The notes: generated by a model not told the origin, from the sequence alone. Shown: positions 10,501 through 19,508, counted from the stretch's first letter. The stretch is 56,392 nucleotides of DNA from Chryseobacterium sp. (GCA_003248755.1 QFQW01000014.1:1-56392); one strand, 5' to 3'. A program made the numbers and translations.

Positions 10501-12695
10501 TTATTTAAGACTCCTTCATAAGTCGTGTCTCGAAAAGCTTCCAGTTCCTCAGGCGAGATATCAGAATTGCTCTGAAGAGAAGTATTAACGATTGCATCTT
10601 TTTTGGAAAACAAGTACTTTAATACGCCTTTCTTTATCTCCGGTTTAGTCTGAATCCTATACTCTGAATCTTTTTTTGTTTGGTGGGACTGAATGACTCG
10701 ATCAGCCTTTTCAAGAATTTCAGATAGTTGTTCATGATTAAATTTTTTTGGATTTTCGGATAATTGACCTTGTAGCTTTTTATATTTGTCAGTCTCCTTT
10801 AAAATTGCAAGTGATTTGAATTTTATATCATTAAGAGTAGAAAGCACTGCCCGAATCTTATTCTGAACCTCTAAAAAATCAATTTCAGCTGTTTTTCCCG
10901 GATCACTTTTTTTGGCTGAAACTATATTGTCTGCTTGCTTTTCTAGTTCCAGGTTATCATATAACAAATCTTCGAAAAGGTTTCCTATCCGTTCAGTTTT
11001 CTTTACTTCTTGAAGCCTTTGTAACTGACTTAATGCTTCGTCCAGGTTTCCGTGAACGTAGAGTTCCATCCTTCCAAAACGATTCGGTTTTTCGCGGATT
11101 TCGCCCAGAATATTTTGGGGATTCCTTTCAAAATGGTCAGAAATGTTATGCGCGATTTTCTGGCTGTTTTTTCGAAGAATAATAATATCAGTCCCAACCT
11201 GTGTTCCTGCGAAGGCTCCGGTCGGTAACCGGAAAGCTTTTACAAGCTCAGCATTTTTAAGGTTATTCTGGCGGTTCAGCCAGCCGGAAGGAAGAACCAT
11301 TGCTAAGATTCCATCATGTTTCAAAACATCCAGACTACGTTTAACGAAATAGTCTTCGTACTTGGAAATTTTCGATTCCTCACCCAATCCTTTATAGAAA
11401 CCCCGATGCTCTCCATACGGGGGATTACCTATAATCAAATCATAATGCTGATATATTTCGTTTTTGTTTCCTTGTTCATCAATAAATTCTGTTTCAAAAG
11501 AACGAACATTAATAGACGCTTCGGGGTGCAGAATTTTAGCAATTTTTGCTGTAGTTTCGTTTATCTCAAAGGCGGAAATACTAACATTCAGTGGCAGGTC
11601 TTTGGCAGCATATAGAAAATTTCCGGTACCGACGCTCGGTTCCAAAACGAAAATTTCAGTCTGACCTTTGAATTGATCTTTAATAAGGTTTCTGACAGCA
11701 TCTACAATTTTTCGGTCAGTATAATATTCGTCAAGTATCCCACGACCTTCCTTGGCTATACCACCGCTTTTAAATTGTCCACAAATGTCTTTTAATTCAT
11801 CGGTAATCGTGCTGCCTTCATTAATGAAGACTTCTTTACTCTTAGAAATAAAACAAGTTGCGGACACTACTTCTGCAACTTGTTCATTGGTCAGCTTTTG
11901 ACCCTTATATTTTGAAATGATAGTTTCTAATTCTACCTCCTTTGTAGAAGGATCACTTATTTCGGAAAATCGTCTTTCGTATCTTCCTGCGGTGGGTACA
12001 GTTCTCCCGAATATGATTCGCCCCAGGGAATGTTTTTGTTCAGTATTTTGCGATTCTCTTGTGTCAATGGTTCTTCTTGTTGATTCTCCGACTCTGAAAT
12101 CGTTCCATTCTGCGCCTGCAGGTCCATTTCCAGCATTTGGGCTGCCCACATTTTGTCTGCCTCTGTAATTTCTGTTTTGTTGGGATTGGCTTTCATCACC
12201 AATTCCGACAAGGTTTTGTCCAGATGTTCCGGATTCCAAGTGCTTAATTTCGGATAATCCGCTTGATTTAGTTCTAGTCTCGGCATCTTCTGAGAGTTTT
12301 GTTTCAACTAAGTTAGAGTTTATATTTTGTTGTTGCAATTTCTTTTCAAGATATGCAGTCAGATCTTTATTGCCATTTTGAGAAATTGTATAGACGTTAC
12401 GAATATCTTTAATGTTCTTTTCCTTATATTCCAGAAGGATTTTAAGCGTTAGTGCGTCACCTGTTCTGGTACCTTCAAAACAGAGAAAGATCTTTCCATC
12501 GAAATTTTGAAAACGGTTTAGGAATTTTTTGGTATTGCTAGCTGTGTTAAGCGAAACAAGCGTCCTGCTATTGGATTGTCTGTTAATTTCTAACAATTTC
12601 TGGAATGACTTTACATCCTCATCTTTTGGAAAAAGGATCAGTTCATTTTTATTTCCTTCAATAATAGAAATGTCATTAGTTATAGGCTCAATCAT
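7560..12695 (-). CDS. Giant Toprim / N6-adenine methylase / SNF2-type helicase protein
   Basis: This 1711-residue multidomain protein ends the transfer operon. Residues 1-125 look Toprim-like (IIEGN near 11; LCFEGTRTGD near 71-80). A low-complexity linker runs to about 250. A class I methylase domain follows with EPSVGTGNF (352-360) and NPPY (424-427). From about 945 an SF2/SNF2 ATPase carries HEVGFGKT (969-976), TFDEVHN, LLSATPFTN and QVEGRAWRQGN. The C-terminus is coiled coil. Similar methylase-helicase proteins (DarB-like) on phages and conjugative elements are thought to modify or protect incoming DNA. Its ATG overlaps the stop of the upstream lipoprotein gene by 8 bp (ATGATTGA). The architecture is clear; the anti-restriction role is inference. 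Confidence 0.85.
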   Translation of the reverse strand: MIEPITNDISIIEGNKNELILFPKDEDVKSFQKLLEINRQSNSRTLVSLNTASNTKKFLNRFQNFDGKIFLCFEGTRTGDALTLKILLEYKEKNIKDIRNVYTISQNGNKDLTAYLEKKLQQQNINSNLVETKLSEDAETRTKSSGLSEIKHLESGTSGQNLVGIGDESQSQQNRNYRGRQNVGSPNAGNGPAGAEWNDFRVGESTRRTIDTRESQNTEQKHSLGRIIFGRTVPTAGRYERRFSEISDPSTKEVELETIISKYKGQKLTNEQVAEVVSATCFISKSKEVFINEGSTITDELKDICGQFKSGGIAKEGRGILDEYYTDRKIVDAVRNLIKDQFKGQTEIFVLEPSVGTGNFLYAAKDLPLNVSISAFEINETTAKIAKILHPEASINVRSFETEFIDEQGNKNEIYQHYDLIIGNPPYGEHRGFYKGLGEESKISKYEDYFVKRSLDVLKHDGILAMVLPSGWLNRQNNLKNAELVKAFRLPTGAFAGTQVGTDIIILRKNSQKIAHNISDHFERNPQNILGEIREKPNRFGRMELYVHGNLDEALSQLQRLQEVKKTERIGNLFEDLLYDNLELEKQADNIVSAKKSDPGKTAEIDFLEVQNKIRAVLSTLNDIKFKSLAILKETDKYKKLQGQLSENPKKFNHEQLSEILEKADRVIQSHQTKKDSEYRIQTKPEIKKGVLKYLFSKKDAIVNTSLQSNSDISPEELEAFRDTTYEGVLNKNGKHHQYANFIDGKWVHDFYYAEGNIYKKLEQLEIDFKASFSEGYSEAQYLKQKALLESVLPKPKSIDEIYISPNHEFVHQFALGQVEKERYNYNTKLSEVVIVDYNLAEKFKDFVGTLSSDAFQGSSAWEVRQFVDNDTVTGSDKERNALIRERRKGAANDLFQKFIREELSDELRERFVKEFNRNYNNIHVPDYSRFPLFSKIHKNFKGQELRLTEVQKAGIGRLTTKGVGLLAHEVGFGKTLSGILSMHEAMERGNSKRPLIIVPNDSILKQWVETIFETIPDAKVNVLGNLGKNYDLSKFDNKNGEITIVTYEGFNNIGFSESITLDLSSKFSYISESELRSVNSISERDFQKEMEKIKEVEGKMKRGKIYDWEDFGFDHMTFDEVHNANHIVGKVRIEDRRFSSDFRSQNQQTSKLGINTWMAAQYIQKKYDGRNVTLLSATPFTNKPLEYYSILSLIANKRLEESGYFNVNTFFETFMEADNDMEIDAKGDVKFKTNVRRFKNNSLFQQLLSEFIDIKGEEDNPELIRPNKINKEYKIEQNDLTEEQYERLTDSLDEKEKGAILTHILNARLIAISPYLSPYYHGEFPSVDEFIENSPKLNETMNLIQQNKRDIPEAGQIIYSELAVAEFPRMKEYLVTNIGYKPEEIGIITGATTKSQRISIQNDFNIGKIKVIIGSEAIQEGMNLQENTTDLYLLSLPYNFTTLRQVEGRAWRQGNRHENVRVNFMLTNDSIDVFMLQKLQSKQARYLEAMKKGADVLDISYISTQELKTAIITNPETRANIEIELMKKKIESEKNKFLADSAFILRKYEGFTRVQQEVARAQQSYDRILGYSKEAGENAEYWTDQLPNYQKAINAAKALVTEVIEELATKGVNVNEIEKQTKATETKIAELDKKLEDLPDIKTHLLVQYKKEKEERMKTSKEIDFMKERATENKALFYYSTEPNSVKINYSNTTQLQNDENVQAETKRKR
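11957..12286 (-). CDS. Candidate overprinted small gene inside the giant helicase gene
   Basis: An open frame of 109 codons from an ATG at 12286 to a TAA at 11957 lies entirely inside the 1711-residue gene, on the same strand in another frame. Its product begins MPRLELNQADYPKL and contains EADKMWAAQMLEMDLQAQ. The composition is ordinary and globular-looking, with Trp, Met and amphipathic spacing. The host frame over the same bases encodes a Ser/Gly/Asn/Gln-rich linker. That contrast suggests dual coding, with the host protein's disordered linker paying for a second protein. No strong ribosome site is visible. It could still be a chance open frame. Confidence 0.35.
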   Translation of the reverse strand: MPRLELNQADYPKLSTWNPEHLDKTLSELVMKANPNKTEITEADKMWAAQMLEMDLQAQNGTISESENQQEEPLTQENRKILNKNIPWGESYSGELYPPQEDTKDDFPK

Positions 12696-13368
12696 TCTTA
12701 CTTTTATTTACAAATTGATTAAATTCAAATAGTTCTTTGGCCTCCGGATGCCAGTCTTTTCTCGTAATGAGTTGAAGGGTTACGAAAATATCGGTCCTCT
12801 TACTATATGAGTCAATACGTTCAAGCCTTCCGTGATAATCCTTTTCTGCATGCCGGTACAGTGAATAGGGTAGGATAGTATCAGTAGGGTAAATATAAAA
12901 ACGAGAGTAGTTCCAGGGAGAATCGATCTCAAAGCGTTTGTATTGTTTCCCAAACAAAACGGTGTCGGGCAGTTTTCTTCGATTCCGGTAATTCGGAATC
13001 CATTCTTTTGAAAATACGGCACCTGCTTTCTTATCAAATACCAATAGCGGTTTTTGCTTGAGCCCGATCTCTGAAAATATAGCAGTCTTTCTTTCGGAAT
13101 CCAATGGATAATACAGAGAATCTTTGATCAGAAATAGCTGCTTGTTGATTTCTGGGAATGACCGGTCAGGAACTATTTCTATTAGTTGATCTTGCGAATA
13201 GCTCATTTTAGAGATATGAAAGCTCTGCATTTGATCCAGTCCTTTAGACGCATCAAAGTAGACGTTCGAAATAATGTCGATTCCTCCTTTTTCGGATTTT
13301 ATTTCTTTACGACAGGAAACTAAACCTAATAAAAATGCAGCGGATAGTAGTGTCAATTTTAATTTCAT
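12688..13368 (-). CDS. Putative lipoprotein in distal transfer operon
   Basis: The protein is 226 residues with a lipoprotein signal: a Lys-rich start, a hydrophobic core, and LGLVSC, where Cys19 would be lipidated. The mature part is mixed alpha/beta with many Tyr and charged residues, and I recognise no family. It follows an intrinsic terminator (13381-13411), so it and the giant helicase gene may be expressed at reduced level or from another promoter. Its stop overlaps the next start by 8 bp, which couples it to the methylase-helicase gene. Envelope lipoproteins at this place could serve in entry exclusion or channel assembly, but that is only positional inference. Confidence 0.7.
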   Translation of the reverse strand: MKLKLTLLSAAFLLGLVSCRKEIKSEKGGIDIISNVYFDASKGLDQMQSFHISKMSYSQDQLIEIVPDRSFPEINKQLFLIKDSLYYPLDSERKTAIFSEIGLKQKPLLVFDKKAGAVFSKEWIPNYRNRRKLPDTVLFGKQYKRFEIDSPWNYSRFYIYPTDTILPYSLYRHAEKDYHGRLERIDSYSKRTDIFVTLQLITRKDWHPEAKELFEFNQFVNKSKND

Positions 13369-13380
13369 CTTGTTTGATTT

Positions 13381-13411
13381 AAAAAAAGCGGCAAATCATC
13401 AGACTTGCCGC
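13381..13411 (-). terminator. Intrinsic terminator within the transfer operon
   Basis: On the minus strand GCGGCAA (13411-13405) pairs with TTGCCGC (13394-13388), and seven T residues follow (13387-13381). It sits after the 671-residue accessory gene and before the lipoprotein gene, so it may attenuate distal expression. Confidence 0.75.
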
Positions 13412-13434
13412 CTTCAGATAATGATCAGGTATTA

Positions 13435-15450
13435 TTATCTTTTAATACTTTGCTCTTTCACATTGTTTTTTTCGTGCTTATTATCCTGTTCTAAACCTTC
13501 CAAGGGCTTATTGGTATTAAGCCGGTTCATATCATTATCATAGAGTTTAAGGTTTCTATTCTGGGGGTCAAGAATAGCTTTTCCTTCTATGACAGAATCC
13601 TCCTGCTTAAATTTTACTTTGACTATATTCCCTTTCTCCAAGGATTTTATGGCATTTTCTTTCCATTCTGGCTTATCGAAAATAAGACCAGCTTTGTCGA
13701 CTATCTTATCGGTGTCTACACCATATTTTTTGTAGAAGTTCTGAAACAGGTAGTTTCCTTTATCGGTTTTGGGCTGATTGAAGTCCAATTGGATAAAGGC
13801 AGGCTCTACCTGTTCGGTTTTAGGATTAAGAAATTCAATCTTAACACTTCGTCCTTCCAATAAATTAATGGCTTCCTTTGCCGTAAAGCTGCTTTCCCTG
13901 CTTACCGGGAAATTGTGAGAGCGCTCTTCATTGTTCTCATTGGTCAGTTTAGCCTGATATGAATTGAGGAAAATACCTCCTCTTTCGGTTTTGTTGAATT
14001 TCAATGTAAAGTCAACCTGGTTTCCGGGTGACGCTTTGTCCGAACCTGTTTTAATTTCAAATTGCTGTTCTTTAGCATTGATTCCTTTTTCAAGGTCTTT
14101 GTGAAGTTGTTCACCTTCGCCGAAGCCGAGGTATTTCATCTGGTCTTTTAGGTACTGTACCTGGTCGAAATCTTTTTGTGTTTCCATCATGTTTGAATTT
14201 TGATTGTTAAATTTTATATCATTCGTTGTTAATATTCTGTACTGTGGAAAAGCATCTTCGTCCATATAAATATTAAGGATTTCGCCGCTTTTTAATAATT
14301 CATACGAAACACCATACTGTATTTTTTCCAATACTCCATAAGCTAATTCATATTTGTCATTTTTTGACATCATATGACCATCGATGACATCCGGGATTTT
14401 GTCCAGTTGGTGTTGTGTAAGGGCATAATCGCCATCTGTTGTTCCGAATTCCTCTTGTTCTGCATAAGCTTTTCTTTGGTCTGCGGTAATCTCTAAGTTG
14501 TCCAGTATGAATTCGTTTTCTTTTTTTAATATCCTATAATTAAGTAGGTTTCTTTTTTCCTCTTCGGAAAGTTTTGGAGAGAGATTATTTTGAGCTGCTG
14601 ATTCCTTTAATTCCTTTTCGGCATCGCTTTTAAATTCGTCCAAACTTTTTGGAACATCATAAAAATCCTTCATACTTATCCATTCGTTATTGCCATAAGG
14701 TGATCGATATTCCTGGGTTTGAAGGTCATAGCTGTAATAGCTATGACCATCTGGACTCCTAAGGGAGCCACTTCCATCATCATAATCATTCCACATCCAG
14801 CCGTCCGGAAGATCTGACGCCGAAATCATATTTTCATCCCAGTTTGTCTCATACGGACGTGCGACAGAATCCATTCCTGACTTTTTGACCTCGGCTTCAT
14901 AAGTACGGTAATGATGAGCCTGTTTTTCATCAATTTGCGTATAGGTCAAACCACTACTCAGTTCAGTCTTATTGCTCAACTCTTTTGCCCATACATCTGA
15001 AAGGAATTTTTGTTTATCTGCTTCGTTATCAGTTTCTCTATTCTTTTGAGAATGAATCTGCATAAATTTTTTCTCGCGATGAGAAAATTTCCTCTCACCA
15101 TCACGGAAAAATATTTCAGGAGACGTATTTTCCATTTCTTTTACAAAATCCTTATAGGCACGTGTTAGGGGAGTAATGTATTTATCGTACCAGTTTAGGG
15201 CATTTGTAATTGCTGCAGGCGTTTGATCTTGATTAGTATAAAAGTCCTGTTTTTCAATATTCAGAGGCCGCAAATCAAACGGCTCCGCATCCAGGCCATA
15301 ATCAAAGGTATAACCGATAGCCTCGCATTCTTCCTGAAAAGCTTTGCAATCATTATAATCGAGTCCTAAGTGGGCGGCTTTTTCCTGCCAATGGCCACAG
15401 ACTGCTTTTAACTCTTCGGGCAGTAGGTCGTAATCTTCAAATAAATCCAT
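13435..15450 (-). CDS. Large accessory protein of Bacteroidetes mobile elements (DUF3945/4099-like)
   Basis: This 671-residue protein has no signal peptide or membrane segment. It is acidic and rich in Lys, Glu and Asn. The first 60 residues (DLFEDYDLLPEELKAVC onward) form a short conserved-looking module. A central part holds TQHQLDKIPDVIDGH. The C-terminal 250 residues hold repeated two-strand modules (for example LKFNKTERGGIFLNSYQAKL) of the type seen in DUF3945/DUF4099 proteins, common on Bacteroidetes conjugative elements. Function is unknown. The gene lies between the smaller gene at 15504-16199 and a terminator. The family assignment is by resemblance only. Confidence 0.6.
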   Translation of the reverse strand: MDLFEDYDLLPEELKAVCGHWQEKAAHLGLDYNDCKAFQEECEAIGYTFDYGLDAEPFDLRPLNIEKQDFYTNQDQTPAAITNALNWYDKYITPLTRAYKDFVKEMENTSPEIFFRDGERKFSHREKKFMQIHSQKNRETDNEADKQKFLSDVWAKELSNKTELSSGLTYTQIDEKQAHHYRTYEAEVKKSGMDSVARPYETNWDENMISASDLPDGWMWNDYDDGSGSLRSPDGHSYYSYDLQTQEYRSPYGNNEWISMKDFYDVPKSLDEFKSDAEKELKESAAQNNLSPKLSEEEKRNLLNYRILKKENEFILDNLEITADQRKAYAEQEEFGTTDGDYALTQHQLDKIPDVIDGHMMSKNDKYELAYGVLEKIQYGVSYELLKSGEILNIYMDEDAFPQYRILTTNDIKFNNQNSNMMETQKDFDQVQYLKDQMKYLGFGEGEQLHKDLEKGINAKEQQFEIKTGSDKASPGNQVDFTLKFNKTERGGIFLNSYQAKLTNENNEERSHNFPVSRESSFTAKEAINLLEGRSVKIEFLNPKTEQVEPAFIQLDFNQPKTDKGNYLFQNFYKKYGVDTDKIVDKAGLIFDKPEWKENAIKSLEKGNIVKVKFKQEDSVIEGKAILDPQNRNLKLYDNDMNRLNTNKPLEGLEQDNKHEKNNVKEQSIKR

Positions 15451-15503
15451 TGCAATATTTATATTTTATGACTTGATATAGAAAGCAGAAGGTTAGGTTA
15501 GGA

Positions 15504-16199
15504 TTATCTTTTAAACTTCCGTTTTTCTTCTTGCTGTTGTTCCTCATCCTCTATCATTTGATTGGCATCTTCGTATAGATCTTTATCGTTGACATTAAGC
15601 TCAATTTTAGAATTACCACTTTTAGCCATTTGCTTCTCATCACCAGCTATGTTGTTTACGGAATCGATCTCTCTGGAAACGATATTCATATCATTTGAGA
15701 TTTCTTTAGCAATCTGAGGGTGTTGGTCAATTTTGTCGTAGAGGAAGTTTTTAAGCTTTTGCAGTTCAATTTTATAGCGGTTCAATTCCTGAATGTCCTT
15801 TTTATCTGCGATTATAGCTGTGAGTGAGGCGGCATTTTTAATAAAATCGAATTCCACTATTTTCTCATTTTCCTTATCGAAAATGAAAGCCTTTTTTTCT
15901 ATATTCCATTTGTCCGGGGATTTTGTTAAGTCTTTGATGTCTGTGTATTGAACTTTTTCTTTGCTGTTTCTGAGAATTTCCGAGAGGCTTTTGTCCCTTT
16001 CAAGAAAGATAACCTTCAGTTGGGTATTATTGTCGGTGAGCTGAAAAGTAGCACGATTCTTATTGTTGTCAGCGACTATCGTATAACCACTCAAAAACTT
16101 CTGGATATCATCAGCACTTAATTTTTTTGAAAATGTCAGGTCTTCGTCAATGATGCCGTAGGTTTTGAGGTCTTCAGTCGGTAGATTGTGATGTTGCAT
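15504..16199 (-). CDS. Hypothetical protein, possible DUF4099-like N-terminus
   Basis: The protein has 231 residues, starting MQHHNLPTEDLKTYGIIDED. The opening, followed by a Lys/Leu helix and a short beta section, is reminiscent of the N-terminal module of DUF4099/DUF3945 proteins. The middle contains amphipathic helices, and the C-terminus is very charged and probably disordered (EDEEQQQEEKRKFKR). There is no signal peptide. It lies between the M23 peptidase and the 671-residue gene on the same strand, with short gaps. It is probably a cytoplasmic accessory of the element. I do not assign a function. Confidence 0.55.
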   Translation of the reverse strand: MQHHNLPTEDLKTYGIIDEDLTFSKKLSADDIQKFLSGYTIVADNNKNRATFQLTDNNTQLKVIFLERDKSLSEILRNSKEKVQYTDIKDLTKSPDKWNIEKKAFIFDKENEKIVEFDFIKNAASLTAIIADKKDIQELNRYKIELQKLKNFLYDKIDQHPQIAKEISNDMNIVSREIDSVNNIAGDEKQMAKSGNSKIELNVNDKDLYEDANQMIEDEEQQQEEKRKFKR

Positions 16200-16231
16200 A
16201 ATATGATATTTTTATTGTTGACTGTATTTTT

Positions 16232-17071
16232 TTAGTTCTGATACGATGCAGCAAGCAACTGATCAGCTTTGATTAGGTTATTGAGAAAATGTGCAGGGTT
16301 TATGTACTTTCCGTTTTCCCTGACGGAAAAGTGCAGGTGCGCTCCGGTAGAGTTTCCGGAATTACCGCTTTTTGCGATGATGTATCCGGCTTTTACGAAT
16401 TCTCCGGCTCTGTAGTAGATTTCCGACAGATGTAGGTAAGCTGTTTCAAAACGTTCGTAATGCTTTACTTTAATAAAGTTACCTCCTCCTTTACTGTCCC
16501 AGCCCGTTTCAGTAACCGTTCCGTCCATCACGGCATATACATTCTCGTAATGGGCTTTTAAGTCAATGCCATTATGCATTCTGGATGTTCTAAATATTGG
16601 ATGTACTCTGTCTCCATAGGGTGAGGTCACTGAAATTCCCCGGCTCAATGGCATCGCTATTTTGGAGAATGCTAATTCTTTAGAACCATTTTCAAAAGCC
16701 TTTTTTGTGATTGATAAAGACCTTTTTTGTTCATTATTAACAGTTTGACTTTGAAGTTGTAAAATCAGTGAATCTTTTATTTTTTGCATATTCCATTTAT
16801 TGCGATTTACTTCTGAATTTTCTTTGATGATAGCTTTCAGAGAATCCAGTTCTTTTTTCAGCTCTGACCTGCTATTACTGTGAAAAATATCCTTCCAGAT
16901 TTTTTTACCGCTTTTTTGCTTTGATTCACCGATCTCTCGCCTGTACCTGTCAGTTGTTGTATTGTCAGTTTTCTTTGGCAATAGAGGTGTAAGTGTATTG
17001 AATTGACCGAACATGGACAGATGAAAAGAAAAAATCAATACTGTTAAAAAATTTCTAGCTATTGATTTCAT
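16232..17071 (-). CDS. M23-family (LytM-type) peptidoglycan endopeptidase
   Basis: A signal peptide (about 1-23, ending at FGQ) is followed by a helical stalk (50-110) and a C-terminal M23 domain. His166 and Asp170 (HNGIDL), His213 region (AYLHLS) and His245/His247 (GAHLHFSV) are the usual zinc and catalytic positions, and all are present. The enzyme would cut peptidoglycan cross-links in the periplasm so that the conjugation channel can pass the wall. Its ATG overlaps the stop of the coupling-protein gene by 4 bp (ATGA), which places it in the transfer operon. Confidence 0.85.
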   Translation of the reverse strand: MKSIARNFLTVLIFSFHLSMFGQFNTLTPLLPKKTDNTTTDRYRREIGESKQKSGKKIWKDIFHSNSRSELKKELDSLKAIIKENSEVNRNKWNMQKIKDSLILQLQSQTVNNEQKRSLSITKKAFENGSKELAFSKIAMPLSRGISVTSPYGDRVHPIFRTSRMHNGIDLKAHYENVYAVMDGTVTETGWDSKGGGNFIKVKHYERFETAYLHLSEIYYRAGEFVKAGYIIAKSGNSGNSTGAHLHFSVRENGKYINPAHFLNNLIKADQLLAASYQN

Positions 17072-19062
17072 GATGCTGTTTTTATATGTTCATTGACAAT
17101 AAGTTCGACTTCCCGATTGATCCTCCTGAAATTGGACATCAGTATTTCCTCTTTACGGTTCTTACCTTTTTTATCCAGAAATGAATAATAAACCGGCATT
17201 GTAACGTAATTATGTTCCTCTTTTTTAATGGCCTTTATATCCAGATTAATTTTTCCGTGAATCGCAGATGTTTTATATTCATCTGTATTGTTTTCTTCAC
17301 CCTGTGCAATCATCCCTACCATTTCACCGGTCTTCAACGCTGCAATCTTTCCTGCAGGTATCATGTTATCCATCTTCTCATTGATGCTGGTCGTCGTTCC
17401 CTGTTGTGATATGGACTGGGAATACGATTTCTGTTTGATTTTTCCGAATAGTTTTTCCAGCCAATCCAGTGTATTTTTATCTCTGGCGGAACCTGAAATT
17501 ATATTTCCGACAATGGCAGAAATGGTATCCGCCACCTCCTTTTTATAAAACTGTCTTAGCTGTGGAATTTCCTGTAGGCCAAGTAACACGGCAACCCTGT
17601 TGCTCCGAGCCGTTGCAACCACATTATCGATTTTATGGATATAAATGGTTGGGAACTCATCTGCAATAATTCCTCCCGGGAGATTATGCTTCGAATTGAT
17701 CAGGCGCAGCGTTCTATTCAGAATTGAAGAATATAAAGCAGAATTGATATCCTGTGTTCCGGGATCAGAAGCTAAAATAAGAATGGACGGATTTTCTCTG
17801 TCGGTAATTTTCAATTCAACTTCATCGCCCGAAAAAACCCAAAAACTTTCTTTGGTAGCCAACCTTGAAAGGAAGATCTTTAAAGTTCCAATCTGCCCCT
17901 CAAGCTGATCGAAAGCTTTGTTGTCGTAAGCCGTTTTGAAGGGTGAAAGCAATGAGCCAATTTCTTCATTGGTAAACAACGTATCAAAGATCTCTTGATA
18001 GCTGCGGTTCATAAATGAAAGAATATGTGGCAGGTCCGAATATTTTCCGTTTTCTAGTGTGGCAAAGAAATAAATACAGGATGACAGAAAGTTGATTGCA
18101 GATTGGGTAAAGAACGCGTCTGATCCTCCGCCGGAGCTGCTTCCTCCTTTTTGGAGTGAGGAAACCATTGATTCTGCCATTTCCTGAGCTTCTGCCAAAG
18201 TCTGGATATACTTTTTATGAAAAGGATTAACCCTTTTTGATCTTTCGACTTCATTCAGGTTGATGATGTGGAAACTATAATTGTAATCAGATTGCTTACT
18301 TTTTTTCAATAGATAATGATAATAGGCAATCTGCGCCAGGTCCGGAAATTTAAAATCATAAATACAGAGGCAGAAACCTTTAGCGATCATCTGACGAATC
18401 GCCGGATTAATTACTCCAAAAGATTTTCCAGAACCGGGTACTCCGATTACAATAGTACCCCTAAAAGGATCAATATTGATATAACCATTATAAGTTTTAT
18501 TATTATATCTGAAAACATATGGAATATTGATACTTGTATCAGTGTTAACGATCTCCTTATTCTGGTCAAAACTTTCTTCCACAATGTTCCATCTATCTTT
18601 TCCTATTTTCTGCTGTACTAGTTTAGAAATGCTGTCAGCTCCCATCTGAAGGATAACAGCTCCTATAAAAGAAAGAACCGCATAGATGACTTGGAATAGG
18701 TTGAGTCCGGGAAGTACTTTTGGAAGTTTTGTATTCCCTGCTTCTTCCTGCCAAATTAGTGACGCCAACATCATCATTAATCCAGTTACCATTGGAACGA
18801 CAATTTCCGTGGTGATATTGAGATCTTTCTTTTTCTTTGCCCTGGTCCCGATGGCAACAAGCCCGATCAGAATAAAAGTGGCTATTTTAGCATTTACCGG
18901 TGGATAAATAAAGCTCATTTTCGAGAAGTTCTTTAATAGATTGGAGACCACCGGGACATTAGCACTCATGTAAAAAAGCGAAGTACAATCCAGTGCAACG
19001 ACTGCATAGACTGCCTTTTGCAGGAATCCGTAGATCTTGATCTGATGTTGTTGTTCTTGCAT
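17068..19062 (-). CDS. Type IV coupling protein (VirD4/TraG/MobC-like)
   Basis: This inner-membrane ATPase should deliver the relaxase-DNA complex to the secretion channel. Four hydrophobic segments lie in the first 145 residues. Walker A is GVPGSGKS (207-215), and a Walker B-like segment reads GGIIADEFPT. It is followed by VLLGLQEIPQL and NIISGSARD, as in TraM/VirD4 coupling proteins. At 664 residues it has the usual length for Bacteroidetes coupling proteins, called MobC in CTnDOT-type elements. It overlaps the upstream 145-codon gene by one base (TAATG) and the M23 gene by 4 bp. Confidence 0.88.
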   Translation of the reverse strand: MQEQQHQIKIYGFLQKAVYAVVALDCTSLFYMSANVPVVSNLLKNFSKMSFIYPPVNAKIATFILIGLVAIGTRAKKKKDLNITTEIVVPMVTGLMMMLASLIWQEEAGNTKLPKVLPGLNLFQVIYAVLSFIGAVILQMGADSISKLVQQKIGKDRWNIVEESFDQNKEIVNTDTSINIPYVFRYNNKTYNGYINIDPFRGTIVIGVPGSGKSFGVINPAIRQMIAKGFCLCIYDFKFPDLAQIAYYHYLLKKSKQSDYNYSFHIINLNEVERSKRVNPFHKKYIQTLAEAQEMAESMVSSLQKGGSSSGGGSDAFFTQSAINFLSSCIYFFATLENGKYSDLPHILSFMNRSYQEIFDTLFTNEEIGSLLSPFKTAYDNKAFDQLEGQIGTLKIFLSRLATKESFWVFSGDEVELKITDRENPSILILASDPGTQDINSALYSSILNRTLRLINSKHNLPGGIIADEFPTIYIHKIDNVVATARSNRVAVLLGLQEIPQLRQFYKKEVADTISAIVGNIISGSARDKNTLDWLEKLFGKIKQKSYSQSISQQGTTTSINEKMDNMIPAGKIAALKTGEMVGMIAQGEENNTDEYKTSAIHGKINLDIKAIKKEEHNYVTMPVYYSFLDKKGKNRKEEILMSNFRRINREVELIVNEHIKTAS

Positions 19063-19499
19063 TAGGAATAGTTATTAAAGTATTCGTTCAGTAATTTGTG
19101 TTCCGTAAGTAAATCACGATGCAGCTTCTGCTGTTTTTTAAACATGTTTTCATGTTTTTTCTGCATTTCTATAAGGCTCTCGTCCAACCGACTTAACTGA
19201 TCAACTAATTCTTGTGCTCGCTTTTCCGTCTTCTCAACAATATAAAACCGGCTGGCTTCTTCGCTAAACTTCTCAATTGATTCATAAAATTTTCTTAGAT
19301 ATCTGTAATCTTGATCAAGGTTCTTTAATTGATTTTGCTGCTCCTGATATTTCAGTTTAAATCTATCAAGGAAGACATCACGTTCCTTGTTTCCTTTAAT
19401 CATTAAATTAATCAGTATGGCATAAACAATTACAGAAGTCGCCATTATCACATAAAAAAAAACATTCACCATTTGCTCTAAACTAATAGACACCTCCAT
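19062..19499 (-). CDS. Small membrane-anchored coiled-coil protein
   Basis: One membrane segment (about 10-32, VFFYVIMATSVIVYAILINL) is followed by roughly 100 residues of Gln/Glu/Lys/Leu-rich coiled coil. The topology would put the coil on one face of the inner membrane. The gene lies between TraN and the coupling protein and shares one base with the latter's start. It may tether or gate the coupling protein, but no family is recognised. Confidence 0.65.
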   Translation of the reverse strand: MEVSISLEQMVNVFFYVIMATSVIVYAILINLMIKGNKERDVFLDRFKLKYQEQQNQLKNLDQDYRYLRKFYESIEKFSEEASRFYIVEKTEKRAQELVDQLSRLDESLIEMQKKHENMFKKQQKLHRDLLTEHKLLNEYFNNYS

Positions 19500-19508
19500 A
19501 ATTAAGTT

